64,000 nt of DNA from Pseudonocardia sp. CNS-004 (GTDB lineage Bacteria; Actinomycetota; Actinomycetes; Mycobacteriales; Pseudonocardiaceae). The stretch covers positions 33,205 to 97,204 of the forward strand of contig MKJV01000084.1 of the NCBI GenBank assembly GCA_001942185.1, read 5' to 3'. Below, one piece after another: positions 1 to 9,267 of the stretch (its first letter is position 1; each line of letters begins with the position of its first letter). The notes beneath the pieces are model-generated. The model worked only from the letters and a program-made list of their open reading frames with translations. It searched no databases and was not told the DNA's origin. The translations under genes and the position numbers were made by a program.

Positions 1-93
1 GTGATTCGGCGTGGTCGGGGAGTAACCTGGCGCTGATCAGAGACCTGCGGTCACCGTCGTGCGATCGCAGACCGTCGCGCCCGAGGAGGCTTC

Positions 94-495
94 GTGTCGG
101 CTGGCCAGATGGCGGCGCTCGTGGCCGCGGGGGCCTTCGTGGTCCTCGTGCTGCTGCTGGCCGTCCCGCTGCTGAAGCTCGGCCGCACGCTCGACGAGGC
201 CACGATCGCCATCCGCAAGGCCCACGAGGGTGGCGACCCACTGCTGCGCAACGCCCAGACCACGCTGCACCAGGTGAACACACAGCTGGAACGGGTCGAC
301 GGCATCACCTCCAACGCGCGCACCGTGTCGAGCAACGTCTCCGTGCTCACCTCGCTGTTCACCGCCACGCTCGGCGGGCCGCTGGTGCGCACCGCGGCGT
401 TCAGCTACGGGCTGAGCAAGGCGATCAAGGCGCGTCGCGCCGGGCGGGACTCGGGTGCCCACTCCCGGCCCGGTCGTCGGAGGGGGCGCAAGTGA
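94..495 (+). CDS. DUF948-family single-span membrane protein
   Basis: The product has 133 residues. The GTG at 94 is chosen because GAGGAGG at 83-89 sits four bases upstream. Residues about 5-25 form one hydrophobic helix. They are followed by a polar, heptad-like region (LGRTLDEATIAIRKAHEGG) and an Arg-rich tail, so it is probably a bitopic membrane protein with a cytoplasmic coiled coil. DUF948 proteins commonly sit just upstream of alaS in actinobacteria; their function is unknown. The stop codon overlaps the next start (GTGA), which suggests translational coupling. Confidence 0.8.
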   Translation: MSAGQMAALVAAGAFVVLVLLLAVPLLKLGRTLDEATIAIRKAHEGGDPLLRNAQTTLHQVNTQLERVDGITSNARTVSSNVSVLTSLFTATLGGPLVRTAAFSYGLSKAIKARRAGRDSGAHSRPGRRRGRK

Positions 496-809
496 GACGT
501 CTCTTCTGGCTGGGGCTGGGTCTCGCCGTCGGTGTGTACGCCACGCGGCGGGCCTCGGCGGCCGCCCATGCGCTCACCCCGGCCGGGGTGGGGGCCAACC
601 TCGCCGACGGCCTGCGTGAGCTGGGCGCGGGCCTGGGCGCGTTCGGCGCGGAGGTGCGTGCCGGGATGACCGAGCGGGAGCGGGAGCTCGCCGAGCTGGT
701 TGAACGTCACGCGGGCGCCGCGGTGCCCACCGTCGGCGACGCGTTCGTGGAGCCCGCACCCGCGTACCGGCCGTCCCCGCGGGCGCGAGCGCGCAGGGCA
801 GGGGCCTGA
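492..809 (+). CDS. DUF6167-like small membrane-associated protein
   Basis: The product has 105 residues. It starts at a GTG overlapping the upstream stop by four bases. The N-terminus (MRRLFWLGLGLAVGVYATRR) looks like a short membrane anchor. The rest is Ala/Gly-rich with a charged stretch around ERERELAELVERH and a basic tail. Small proteins of this type follow the DUF948 gene and precede alaS in many actinobacteria. No enzymatic motif is visible and the family name is a best guess. Confidence 0.65.
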   Translation: MRRLFWLGLGLAVGVYATRRASAAAHALTPAGVGANLADGLRELGAGLGAFGAEVRAGMTERERELAELVERHAGAAVPTVGDAFVEPAPAYRPSPRARARRAGA

Positions 810-913
810 CCGCGCGCCCACGCGCCGTCCCCCTGCCGTTCCGCGTCCCGTTCGCTGCGGGAGACTGACCACGAGCCGGCACCTGCCTCCCGTTCGACCC
901 TTGGAAGCCAACC

Positions 914-3584
914 GTGCAGACCCACGAGATCACCCGTCGTTTCACCGACCACTTCACGAACGCCGGGCACACCCGCGTGCCCAGCGCCTCGCTGATCCTC
1001 GACGACCCCAACCTGCTGTTCGTCAACGCGGGGATGGTGCAGTTCAAGCCGTACTTCCTCGGGCAGGTGCGCCCCCGTACCCGCGGGCCACCTCGATCCA
1101 GAAGTGCGTGCGCACGGGCGACATCGACGAGGTCGGCAAGACCACCCGGCACAACACGTTCTTCCAGATGGCCGGGAACTTCTCCTTCGGCGACTACTTC
1201 AAAGAAGGCGCGATCGAGCACGCCTGGAACCTGGTGACGGGCAGCCAGGACGCCGGCGGCTACGGCTTCGACCCGGACCGCATCTGGCCCACCGTCTACC
1301 AGGACGACGACGAGGCCTTCGAGCTGTGGCGCCGGATCACCGGCCTCCCGGCGGAACGGATCCAGCGCCGCAGCGGCAAGGACAACTACTGGGACATGGG
1401 CATCCCCGGTCCGGGCGGGCCCTGCTCCGAGATCTTCTTCGACCGCGGGCCCGAGCACGGCCGCGAGGGCGGGCCCGAGGTCGACGAGGAGCGCTACCTG
1501 GAGATCTGGAACCTCGTCTTCATGCAGGACGAGCGCGGCGAGCGGTCCCCGAAGCAGGGGTTCCCGCCGGTCGGCAGCCTGCCGAAGAAGAACATCGACA
1601 CCGGCATGGGCGTCGAGCGGGTGGCCTACCTGCTGCAGGGCGTCGAGAACGTCTACGAGACCGACCTCGTGCGGCCGGTGATCGCCCGCGCCGAGGAGTT
1701 CTCCGGGCGCCGCTACGGCGCCGGCGGAGCTTCCGGGCACGAGGACGACGTCCGGTTCCGGGTGATCGCCGACCACGCCCGCTCCGGCGTGATGATCATC
1801 GGTGACGGGGTCACGCCGTCCAACGAGGGCCGCGGCTACGTACTGCGCAGGCTGTTGCGGCGGATCGTGCGCTCCGCCCGGCTGCTCGGCGTGCACGAGC
1901 CGGTGCTCGGCTCGTTCGCCGAGGTCGTGCGGGACACGATGGCTCCGGCCTATCCGGATCTCGCGTCCGACTTCGAACGCATCTCGGCCGTCGTGCGCGC
2001 CGAGGAGGAGGCCTTCCTCTCCACCCTCACCGCCGGGTCGCGGATCTTCGACACCGCCGTGTCGGAGACCAAGCAGGCCGGCGGGGTCGTGCTGCCGGGC
2101 GACCGCGCGTTCCAGCTGCACGACACGTACGGGTTCCCGATCGACCTGACGCTGGAGATGGCGGCCGAGGCCGGTCTCGAGGTCGACCAGGACCGTTTCC
2201 GGACGTTGATGGACGAGCAGCGTTCCCGGGCCAAGCCGATGCGGCCAAGCACAAGGTGGGCCACGGCGACGGCTCGGTCTACCGCACCGTGCTCGACCGG
2301 CACGGCAGCACCGAGTTCCTCGGCTACACCGACCTGGCCGCCGAGGCCACGGTCATCGGCCTGCTCGTCGACGGCGCCGCCGTGCCCGCCGCCCGTGAGG
2401 GCGACAGCGTGGAGGTCGTGCTGGACCGCACCCCGTTCTACGCCGAGGCCGGCGGCCAGCAGGCCGACACCGGTGAGCTGCGCGGGGCGAACTTCACGGT
2501 CCGGGTCGCCGACGTGCAGTCCCCGGTGCCCGGCCTGCGGGTGCACCGCGGCACGGTCACGGCGGGCGAGGTGTCGCTCGACGCCGCCGTCGTCGCCGAG
2601 GTCGACCGCACGCGCCGCGCGTCGGTCTCGCGCGCCCACACCGCCACCCACCTGGTGCACGCCGGGGTGCGCGGCGCCCTGGGCACCGCGGCCGCCCAGG
2701 CCGGCTCGCTCAACGCCCCGGGCAGGCTGCGGTTCGACTTCACCTCGCCCACCGGGGCCGTCGCCCCGGCGGCCCTCGCGGAGATCGAGGACGAGGTCAA
2801 CACCGTCCTGCAGCAGAACCGCGAGGTCGAGGCTTACGAGACGTCCATGGACGAGGCTCGGAAACTCGGCGCGATGATGCTGTTCGGCGAGAAGTACGGC
2901 GACCGCGTCCGCGTGGTCGACATGGGCGACTACTCGCGCGAGCTGTGCGGTGGCACCCACGTCGGTCGCACCGGGGAGATCGGCATGATCAAGGTGCTGT
3001 CCGAGGCGTCCATCGGCTCCGGGGTGCGGCGCGTCGAGGCCCTCGTCGGCCTGGACGCCTTCCGGCACCTGTCCAAGGAACACCTGCTGGTCTCCACGCT
3101 CGCCGACCAGCTCAAGGCCCGTCCCGAGGAGCTGCCGGAGCGCATCAACGGGCTCGTCGAGCGGCTGCGCACCGCCGAGCGCGACCTGGAGAAGGTTCGT
3201 GCGGACGCCGTGCTCTCCTCCGCCGGCGCGCTCGTCGAGGGCGCCGACGACGTCGACGGGGTGGCGCTCGTCGCCGTCGCCGCCCCGGACGGCGTGGCGG
3301 GCAACGACCTGCGTGCGCTCGCCTCCGACGTGCGCGGCAGGCTCGGCTCGCGTCCGGGGGTCGTGGCGCTCTTCTCCGCCGACGGGGACAAGGTCTCGTT
3401 CGTCGTCGCCACCACGTCCGCGGCCCGCGACCGGGGCCTCGCCGCCGGGAAGCTCATCCCGGCGTTCGCCCCCGCCGTCGGCGGGCGCGGCGGTGGCAAG
3501 CCCGACCTCGCCCAGGGCGGCGGGACGAACCCGGCCGGCATCCCGGACGCGGTCACCGCCCTGCGCGCCGCGTTGCGCGGGTGA
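914..3584 (+). CDS. alaS: Alanine--tRNA ligase (two apparent frameshift errors)
   Basis: Class II aminoacyl-tRNA synthetase that charges tRNA-Ala in the cytoplasm. It reads from a GTG at 914 (MQTHEITRRFTDHF), through the catalytic core (TRHNTFFQMAGNFSFGDYFK, GMGVERVAYLLQG) and the tRNA-recognition region. The editing domain has HTATH and CGGTHV zinc-ligand motifs. The C-terminal oligomerisation domain ends GGRGGGKPDLAQGGG. The length of about 890 residues is normal. The frame breaks at about 1072-1076 (a C run one base short) and at about 2235 (AAG-CCG instead of AAGGCCG). Restoring one base at each gives an uninterrupted protein, so sequence error is inferred. The stop overlaps the ruvX start. 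Confidence 0.95.
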
Positions 3585-4009
3585 ACCGAGGCCGCCGTCT
3601 CGGGATCGACGTCGGCGCCGTCCGGGTCGGGGTCGCGATCTGCGACCCGGACGGCGTGCTGGCCACCCCGCTGCTCACCGTCCGGCGCGACGTCGACGGC
3701 GGTGCCGACCTGCGGGCGATCGCAGGCCTCGTGGCCGAGCACGACGCGGTCGGGGTCGTCGTCGGGCTGCCGCGCACCCTCGCAGGCCGGGAAGGGCTCG
3801 CAGCGGAGGCCGCCCGCGGCTTCGCCGACGCGCTGTCCGGTGTGCTCGACGTGCCCGTCGAGCTGTCCGACGAGCGGCTCACCACCGTGGTGGCCACCCG
3901 GCAGCTGCGTGAACGCGGGGTGAAGGGCCGCAAGCAACGTGCCGTGGTGGACCAGGCCGCGGCCGTCGCGATCCTGCAGGGCTGGCTGGACGCCCGGCGG
4001 CTCGGGTGA
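3581..4009 (+). CDS. ruvX: Holliday junction resolvase-like protein, YqgF/RuvX family
   Basis: A 142-residue RNase H-fold protein linked in other bacteria to 16S rRNA 5' end maturation. The GTG at 3581 overlaps the alaS stop (GTGA). The sequence opens with the family's first acidic motif (RLGIDVGAVRVGVAICDPDG). It continues with GLPRTLAGREG, the Glu-bearing ELSDERLTTVVA, and ends with the Asp-bearing KQRAVVDQAAAVAILQGWLD. All parts are in one frame. Its place between alaS and mltG is the conserved actinobacterial order. Confidence 0.92.
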   Translation: MNRGRRLGIDVGAVRVGVAICDPDGVLATPLLTVRRDVDGGADLRAIAGLVAEHDAVGVVVGLPRTLAGREGLAAEAARGFADALSGVLDVPVELSDERLTTVVATRQLRERGVKGRKQRAVVDQAAAVAILQGWLDARRLG

Positions 4010-4094
4010 TCATGGCGCCGCCCGGCGCGCGGGGCGGCGCTCACGCCGACCCGGCGATGCGGCCGTGTTCATCCGATGGCTACTCTCCGGTGTC

Positions 4095-5575
4095 GTGAAC
4101 CCGGACGGATGGGACCACCGACGGCCGCCCCGCCCCCCGGGTGCCGGCGAACGGTCCACGCCCCGTCCCGTCCGGCCGCCCGCACGGCCACAGGGCGGGC
4201 CGCCGCTCCCGCGGGGCGGCTTCGGCCCTGCCGTGCACCCCGGTCCTCCCGCCGACCCCGGGCCCCCCACAGTGCCCGTGCCGGTGGTCGCTCCGGCGTC
4301 CGGCGGGGTGCGCGGGCGGGGGCCGCAGCCCCGTCCCGGGACCGCCCGGCCGACGGCAGCGGTGCCCGAACCACGCCCCGAGCCTCCGCCCGAGCACGAC
4401 GAGGAGCCGGAGGACGACGCGCTCGACGACGCCGACCACGACGTCGCCCGCCGGCCGCGCAAGCGGCGACGGCGCGTCGTCGTGCTGCTGGCGGCGGTGC
4501 TGCTGTTCGGCGCGGTCGCGCGGGCGGGCTCTACTCCTACATCACCTGGTTCGCCGTCCCCGACTTCGAGGGACAGGGCACCGGCGACGTCGTGATCGAG
4601 GTGGAGGACGGCGACTCCACCCGGCAGATCGGCGCATCGCTCGCGGAGAACGGCGTGGTGGCGGCCCCGGAGTCGTTCACCCGCGCCGCCGAGGACGAGG
4701 AACGCATCCGCGGCGTCCAGCCCGGCTTCTACCAGATGCGCAGGCAGATGTCGGGCGCCGCGGCCGTCGCGATGATGCTCGACCCCGCGTCCCGCGTCGG
4801 CGAGCTCGACATCCGCGGCGGCGTGCAGCTCGACGACACGAGCGCACCCGACGGCACCGTCGCGCCCGGCGTGCTCACCCTCATCTCGCAGGCCACCTGC
4901 GCCCGGCTCGACGGCGAGGAACGCTGCATCTCCGCCGACGAGCTGCGCACAGCCATGATCGAGACGGACCCGGCCGCCCTCGGAGTGCCGGAATGGGCGC
5001 TCGAGAACGTCGGCGCCGCGGAGCCGCGCCGCCGCCTCGAGGGTCTGCTCGTACCGGGCCGCTACGACGTACCACCCGGCGCCACCGCCGTCGACGTGCT
5101 CCGTGGCCTGCTCACCACGTCCGGCCAGCGGCTCGCGGCGTCCGGGCTGGTCGCCGGGGCGCAGAGCATCGGATCCAGCCCCTACGAGCTGCTCACCATC
5201 GCCTCGCTCGTCGAGAAGGAGGCGATCAACCCGGACATGCCCAAGGTGGCCCGGGTGATCTACAACCGGCTCGGGGCCGGCCGGCGCCTCGAACTCGACT
5301 CGATGGTGAACTACCCGCTCGACCTGCAGGCCCTGCGCACCAACGCGGCAGACCGGGCCCGGCCCGGCCCGTACAACAGCTACGCAGTGGCGGGCCTCCC
5401 ACCCACCCCGATCGCCGCCCCGGGCCGCGAGGCGATCGCCGCCACGCTCGAACCCGAGCAGGGGGAGTGGCTCTACTTCGTGCGGTGCCGCACCGACGGC
5501 ACGTCCTGCTTCGCCGCGACGCTCGACGAGCACAACGCCAACGTGCGCGAGGCGAGGCAGAACGGCGCGTTCTGA
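4095..5575 (+). CDS. mltG: Endolytic murein transglycosylase (YceG family), one frameshift
   Basis: Membrane-anchored lytic transglycosylase that cleaves nascent peptidoglycan glycan strands. A long Pro/Arg-rich and then acidic cytoplasmic N-terminus (about 130 residues) precedes a basic stop-transfer stretch and one membrane helix (VVVLLAAVLLFGAVARAG). The periplasmic part carries a LysM-like region and the YceG domain, with the catalytic Glu in ASLVEKEAINPDMPKVARVI and the GPYNSYAVAGLPPTPIAAPG signature. The frame breaks at the membrane helix, about 4526 (G run one base short). The start is the GTG at 4095; the 85 bp after ruvX hold no other gene. Confidence 0.9.
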
Positions 5576-5595
5576 CGCCGTTCAGAGCGTGCGCG

Positions 5596-6462
5596 TCAGG
5601 CGGGCGGGCGGCCGAAGAAGCCGGGTGGCGGCAGCGGTGACGGGGTCGTCGAACCGTCCACCGGCACCGTGGCTCCGTGGGCGAACCGGCGCAGCTCGGA
5701 GCCTGCGAGGACCCGGGCGGGGAACGGGTCGCCCGCCGTGCGCCGCGCGAGTTCGGCCACCGGGAGCGGTGACATCGACGCCACGAGCACGAGGTTGCCG
5801 AACCGGCGCCCGGTGATCAGCTGCGGCACCGCCAGCACGGCGACGTCCGGGAACACCGCCGACGCGGCCGCCACCTGCGCGCGGGCGAACGCGAGCGTGC
5901 CGCCGTCCGCGACGTTGGCCGCGTAGCAGCCGCCCTCGGCGAGCAGCGCGGCCGCGGCGCGCACGAACTCCACCGACGTGAGGTGCGCCGGGGTGCGTGC
6001 CCCGGCGAACACGTCCAGCACCAGCAGGTCGACCGACCCCGGCGCCACGGTGGCGAGCGCGGCCCGCGCGTCGCCGACCGTGACCTCGATCCCGGTGCCG
6101 TCCGCGGGCAGGCGGGAGGCGACGAGGTCGACGAGGCCCGCGTCCAGCTCCACCACGCGCTGCGGCGACCCGGGGCGCGTGGCCGCCACGTAGCGGGCCA
6201 GCGTCCACGCCCCGCCGCCCAGGTGCAGCGCCCGCAGGGGTGCGGTCGCGGGTGCGGCGAGGTCGGCGACGTGGGCCAGCCGCCGGACGTACTCGAACTC
6301 GAGGTGGGTGGGGTCGTCGAGGTCGACGTGCGACTGCGCCGTGCCGTCGAGCAGCAGCGTCCAGCCCTGCGGACGGTCAGGGTCCCCGATGAGCTCGGCC
6401 GTACCGTGGTCGACGTCGGCCGTGACGGCCGCCCGCGCCACCCGCAACCCCCGCTGGTCCAC
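5596..6462 (-). CDS. Spermidine-synthase-like SAM-fold protein
   Basis: The product has 288 residues, starting at a GTG (complement of 6460-6462). The fold is that of polyamine aminopropyltransferases and methyltransferases. It has a beta-hairpin N-terminus (AQSHVDLDDPTHLEFEYVRR), the nucleotide-binding LHLGGGAWTLARYVA, an acidic ribose-binding segment (RVVELDAGLVDLVASR), VGDARAALA, and the motif LLVLDVFAGARTPAHLTS. In true spermidine synthases the catalytic Asp lies in a DSSDP-type motif; here the position reads LDVFAG. Such orphan actinobacterial proteins may therefore not make polyamines. It is convergent with mltG and divergent from the peptidase gene. The open frame extends upstream past 7600, but only this part looks like protein. 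Confidence 0.8.
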   Translation of the reverse strand: MDQRGLRVARAAVTADVDHGTAELIGDPDRPQGWTLLLDGTAQSHVDLDDPTHLEFEYVRRLAHVADLAAPATAPLRALHLGGGAWTLARYVAATRPGSPQRVVELDAGLVDLVASRLPADGTGIEVTVGDARAALATVAPGSVDLLVLDVFAGARTPAHLTSVEFVRAAAALLAEGGCYAANVADGGTLAFARAQVAAASAVFPDVAVLAVPQLITGRRFGNLVLVASMSPLPVAELARRTAGDPFPARVLAGSELRRFAHGATVPVDGSTTPSPLPPPGFFGRPPA

Positions 6463-6645
6463 CCCCTGATCCTGCCCTGTCGCGCTGTGCCGGCCACCGG
6501 CGGATGCACACCGGTCCGACGTTTCCGGGTGCCTGCGGGCCGGTTGTCCACCTCGAGCCCGGGTCATCCACAGGTTGGCCGGGCCGCTCGCGCCGTGCCC
6601 CCGGGCCGCGAGGATCGACGGCAGGTCGACCGACCGGGACGCGGG

Positions 6646-7542
6646 GTGATCGGGATGGTGCAGGTGGGTGCGGTGCTCGGTGGGGCACTCGACGGGCGGC
6701 CGGTGGGGATCGTGCTGCCGGTGGTGCTCCTCGCCGGTGGCGGGGTGTGGGCGGGTGCCGGTGCGCGCGTGCTGTTGCGCCGGTTGCGCCGGGGTACGCG
6801 GATCCCGCCGCCGTGGTGCGAGCTGTGGGTGGCGGGGCTGTGGGCGGCCACCGCGGCGGTGTGGGCGGCAGGCGCGATGGCGGGGGAGTGGGTGCCCGCC
6901 GTGCTCGGGCTGGGATGGCTGGCCGTCGCCGCCGGTGCGGTCGACCTGCGCCACCACCGGCTGCCCGACGCGGTCACGGTGCCGGCGCTCCCGGCGGCGC
7001 TGCTGCTCCTGGCCCCCGCCGGGCCGGGGGCGGTCGGGCGGGGTGTGGTCGGGGCCGGGGTGGCCGTCGCGGTGCACGCCGCGGTCCACCTGGCCGACCG
7101 GCGGGCCGTGGGTGCGGGCGACGTGAAGCTCGCCGCGCCGCTCGGTGCCGTGCTGGCCGCGGTGGCGTGGCCGGCACTCGCGCTCGGCGCGGTGCTGGCG
7201 GCGCTGCTCACCGCGGCTGTCGCGATCGGTGCCGCGATCGGTGCCGCGATCGGTCCTGCGATCGGTCCTGCGATCGGTCCTGCGATCGGTACTGCCGCCC
7301 GTGTCGTTGCCGGCGGCGCGGTCGGCGGCGCGGTCGGTGCCGTGCACGGCGCGCGGGTCGCGAGCAGGCCCGGCTCCCTGGACGCGGGGTGCCGCGGGGC
7401 GGCGGCGCGGGACGGGTCGCGGCGCGGGTGGGGCCTCGGCGGGCGCGCCGTGCCACACGGGCCGTCGATGCTGCTGGCCACCTGGGTCGTCACGGTCGCG
7501 GCGGTGGCCCTGGGTGCGGACGGCGGGGCGCCACCGGGGTGA
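6646..7542 (+). CDS. A24 prepilin/leader peptidase-like membrane protease
   Basis: A polytopic aspartic protease of the type IV prepilin peptidase family, with about 6-7 hydrophobic segments in 298 residues. The two catalytic-type Asp motifs are present: GAVDLRHHRLPD and GAGDVKLAAPLG. No N-terminal zinc/methylase domain is seen, so it is the short actinobacterial form. Starts are possible at GTG 6646 or ATG 6655. The C-terminal half contains a six-unit 12-bp tandem repeat and an unusual polar tail (RPGSLDAGCRGAAARDGSRR) before a final helix. No pilin or Tad genes lie nearby. Position ahead of aroC is conserved in actinobacteria. Confidence 0.8.
   Translation: MIGMVQVGAVLGGALDGRPVGIVLPVVLLAGGGVWAGAGARVLLRRLRRGTRIPPPWCELWVAGLWAATAAVWAAGAMAGEWVPAVLGLGWLAVAAGAVDLRHHRLPDAVTVPALPAALLLLAPAGPGAVGRGVVGAGVAVAVHAAVHLADRRAVGAGDVKLAAPLGAVLAAVAWPALALGAVLAALLTAAVAIGAAIGAAIGPAIGPAIGPAIGTAARVVAGGAVGGAVGAVHGARVASRPGSLDAGCRGAAARDGSRRGWGLGGRAVPHGPSMLLATWVVTVAAVALGADGGAPPG
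7222..7293 (+). repeat. Six-copy 12-bp in-frame tandem repeat
   Basis: Units of GCGATCGGTNNN: two end in GCC, three in CCT and one in ACT. They encode AIGA-AIGA-AIGP-AIGP-AIGP-AIGT inside a predicted membrane segment of the A24 peptidase. The 12-bp length preserves the frame, so copy number could vary by slippage without disrupting the gene. Confidence 0.95.
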
Positions 7543-7555
7543 GAGAATCACGCTC

Positions 7556-8724
7556 GTGCTGCGCTGGATCACCGCCGGGGAGTCCCACGGTCCTGCACTG
7601 GTCGCCGTGCTGGAAGGCATGGTCGCCGGGGTCGGGGTCACCACCAAGGAGCTCGCCGCAGAGCTCGCCCGGCGCCGGCTGGGCTACGGCCGCGGCGCCC
7701 GGATGAAGTTCGAGGCCGACGAGCTCGAGGTCATCGGCGGGATCCGGCACGGGGTCACCCAGGGTGGGCCGGTGGCGGTCCGCATCGGCAACACCGAGTG
7801 GCCGAAGTGGGAGACCGTCATGGCGGCCGACCCCGTCGACCCGGAGCTGATCGCGGGCCGGGCGCGCAACGCGCCGCTCACCCGTCCCCGCCCAGGGCAC
7901 GCCGACCTCGCCGGGATGACGAAGTACGGCTTCGACGACGCGCGGCCGGTGCTGGAACGCGCCAGCGCGCGCGAGACCGCGGCGCGGGTGGTGCTCGGCA
8001 CGGTGGCGAAGGCGTTCCTCGCGCAGGCCTTCGACGTGGCGATCGTGTCGCACGTGGTCGCGCTCGGCGCCGCGGAGGCGCCGACGGGGAGGCTCCCGGC
8101 CGGGGCGACCTGGACCGCGTCGACGCGAGCCCGGTGCGGGCCTGGACCGACGAGGCCACCGCGGCCATGGTGGCCGAGGTCGACGCCGCGCAGCAGGACG
8201 GCGACACGCTCGGCGGGGTCGTCGAGGTGATCGCCTACGGCCTCCCGGTGGGCATCGGTTCCTACGTGCAGAGCGACCGCAGGCTCGACGCGCGCCTCGC
8301 CGGGGCGCTCATGGGCATCCAGGCGATGAAGGGCGTCGAGATCGGCGACGGGTTCCGCACCGCCGGGCGACGGGGCAGCGCCGCCCACGACGAGATGGTG
8401 CCCGGTGAGCCGGTGCAGCGCCTGTCCAACCGGGCGGGCGGCATCGAGGGCGGCATGACCAACGGTGAGCCGGTGCGGGTCCGCGCCGCGATGAAGCCGA
8501 TCTCCACGGTCCCGCGGGCGCTGCGCACCGTCGACATGGCCTCCGGCGAGCCGGCGCAGGCGATCCACCAGCGGTCGGACGTCTGCGCCGTACCGGCCGC
8601 GGGGGTGGTGGCCGAGGCGATGGTGGCGCTCGTGCTCGCCGAGGCGGCGCTGGAGAAGTTCGGCGGCGACTCCCTCACCGAGACCCGCCGCAACCTGCGC
8701 GGATACCTGGACGCGACGAGCTGA
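7556..8724 (+). CDS. aroC: Chorismate synthase (one frameshift)
   Basis: Last step of the shikimate pathway, an FMN-dependent enzyme converting EPSP to chorismate. It starts at a GTG at 7556 with LRWITAGESHGPALVAVLEG, the family's first signature. It then has RPRPGHADLAGMTKYG, a second-signature-like region (ERASARETAARV), and the third signature near RTVDMASGEPAQAIHQRSDV. Length after repair is about 389 residues. The frame breaks at about 8102-8105 (GGGG where GGGGG restores LPAGGDLDRVDASP). It is followed, after a 0.5-kb gap, by aroK-aroB-aroQ. Confidence 0.95.
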
Positions 8725-8772
8725 CACCCGCCCCGCCGCCCGGTGCGGTCACCCGGGAGGCGGGGTCGCGGA

Positions 8773-9092
8773 TCAGGTGTCGGTGCGGCGGTGCCCGTTG
8801 GTCGTGGCGCCGCCGCTGGGCGCGCTCGCGTCGTCGGTGCCGTTGCGGCCGCGGTGGGCCCCGGCGTGGAACGCGGCCGCCCGGTCGGCGCAACGATCGG
8901 GCGCGATGGTGGCGGTGGGTTCGGCGGGCTCGTCATCGGTGAACGCGGCGAACGGGGTGCCGGAGCCTGGCTGCTGGGCGTCCGCAGCCGAGGCTCGAGG
9001 TGGGACTGGCGCTGGCGCCGGGGAAGCGGGAGTTGCTCGCGGGCGGGCGTGGGCCCGTCCGGCGGCATCGGCATCTCGTCCGAGTGGGTCAC
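8773..9092 (-). CDS. Small protein resembling the tail of CvnA/nitrate-type sensor kinases
   Basis: About 106 residues from a GTG (complement of 9090-9092), preceded on its strand by GAGGG. It begins MTHSDEMPMPPDGPTPAREQ. It carries LPLPRRQRQSHLEPRLR and, further on, RAAAFHAGAHRGRNGTDD. These two motifs, an LPRR-RQ-LxPxLR block and an AF--G--RGR block separated by an acidic linker, look like the extreme C-terminus of large actinobacterial sensor kinases of the Cvn type. No kinase domain is present. The frame breaks at about 8981-8983 (one G missing on the coding strand). Third-position GC is high in the second half. It may be a genuine small protein or a remnant. Confidence 0.45.
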
Positions 9093-9267
9093 CGATCGCC
9101 CTCGCAGCGCTGGTCGCTCTCGCGGTGGGTCACCGGTTGCTCCAATAGTGCGGAATCGCGGGTTGGGGCACCATATCTGATCTCGGATGGAGCAGACCCG
9201 GGGAGCGGGTCAGCGGTCGGCGCACGTCGCCGAAAAGAGTGATGGCTGCGGTGATTACCCTGGGCGG
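9093..9267. other. Gap upstream of aroK
   Basis: No gene is seen. The stretch is somewhat richer in A/T than its surroundings (for example 9137-9181, around CAATAGTGCGGAAT), as expected for divergent promoters of aroK and of the small leftward gene. The ten-base word GGTGACCCAC/GGTGACCCAC-like occurs twice on the minus strand, near 9085 and 9126. No defined promoter can be asserted. Confidence 0.4.

Noticed and set aside
7222..7293. CRISPR-like or iteron array
   Set aside because: Units are only 12 bp, contiguous without spacers, and encode a regular peptide repeat in the peptidase frame.
6463..7647. Long leftward open frame continuing the spermidine-synthase-like gene upstream
   Set aside because: It is antisense to the prepilin peptidase and aroC, is made of Pro/Arg/Ala/His runs, and exists only because high GC removes stop codons.
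8743..9180. Rightward open frames between aroC and aroK
   Set aside because: The leftward reading has better third-position GC in its conserved half and recognisable motifs; rightward frames are featureless.
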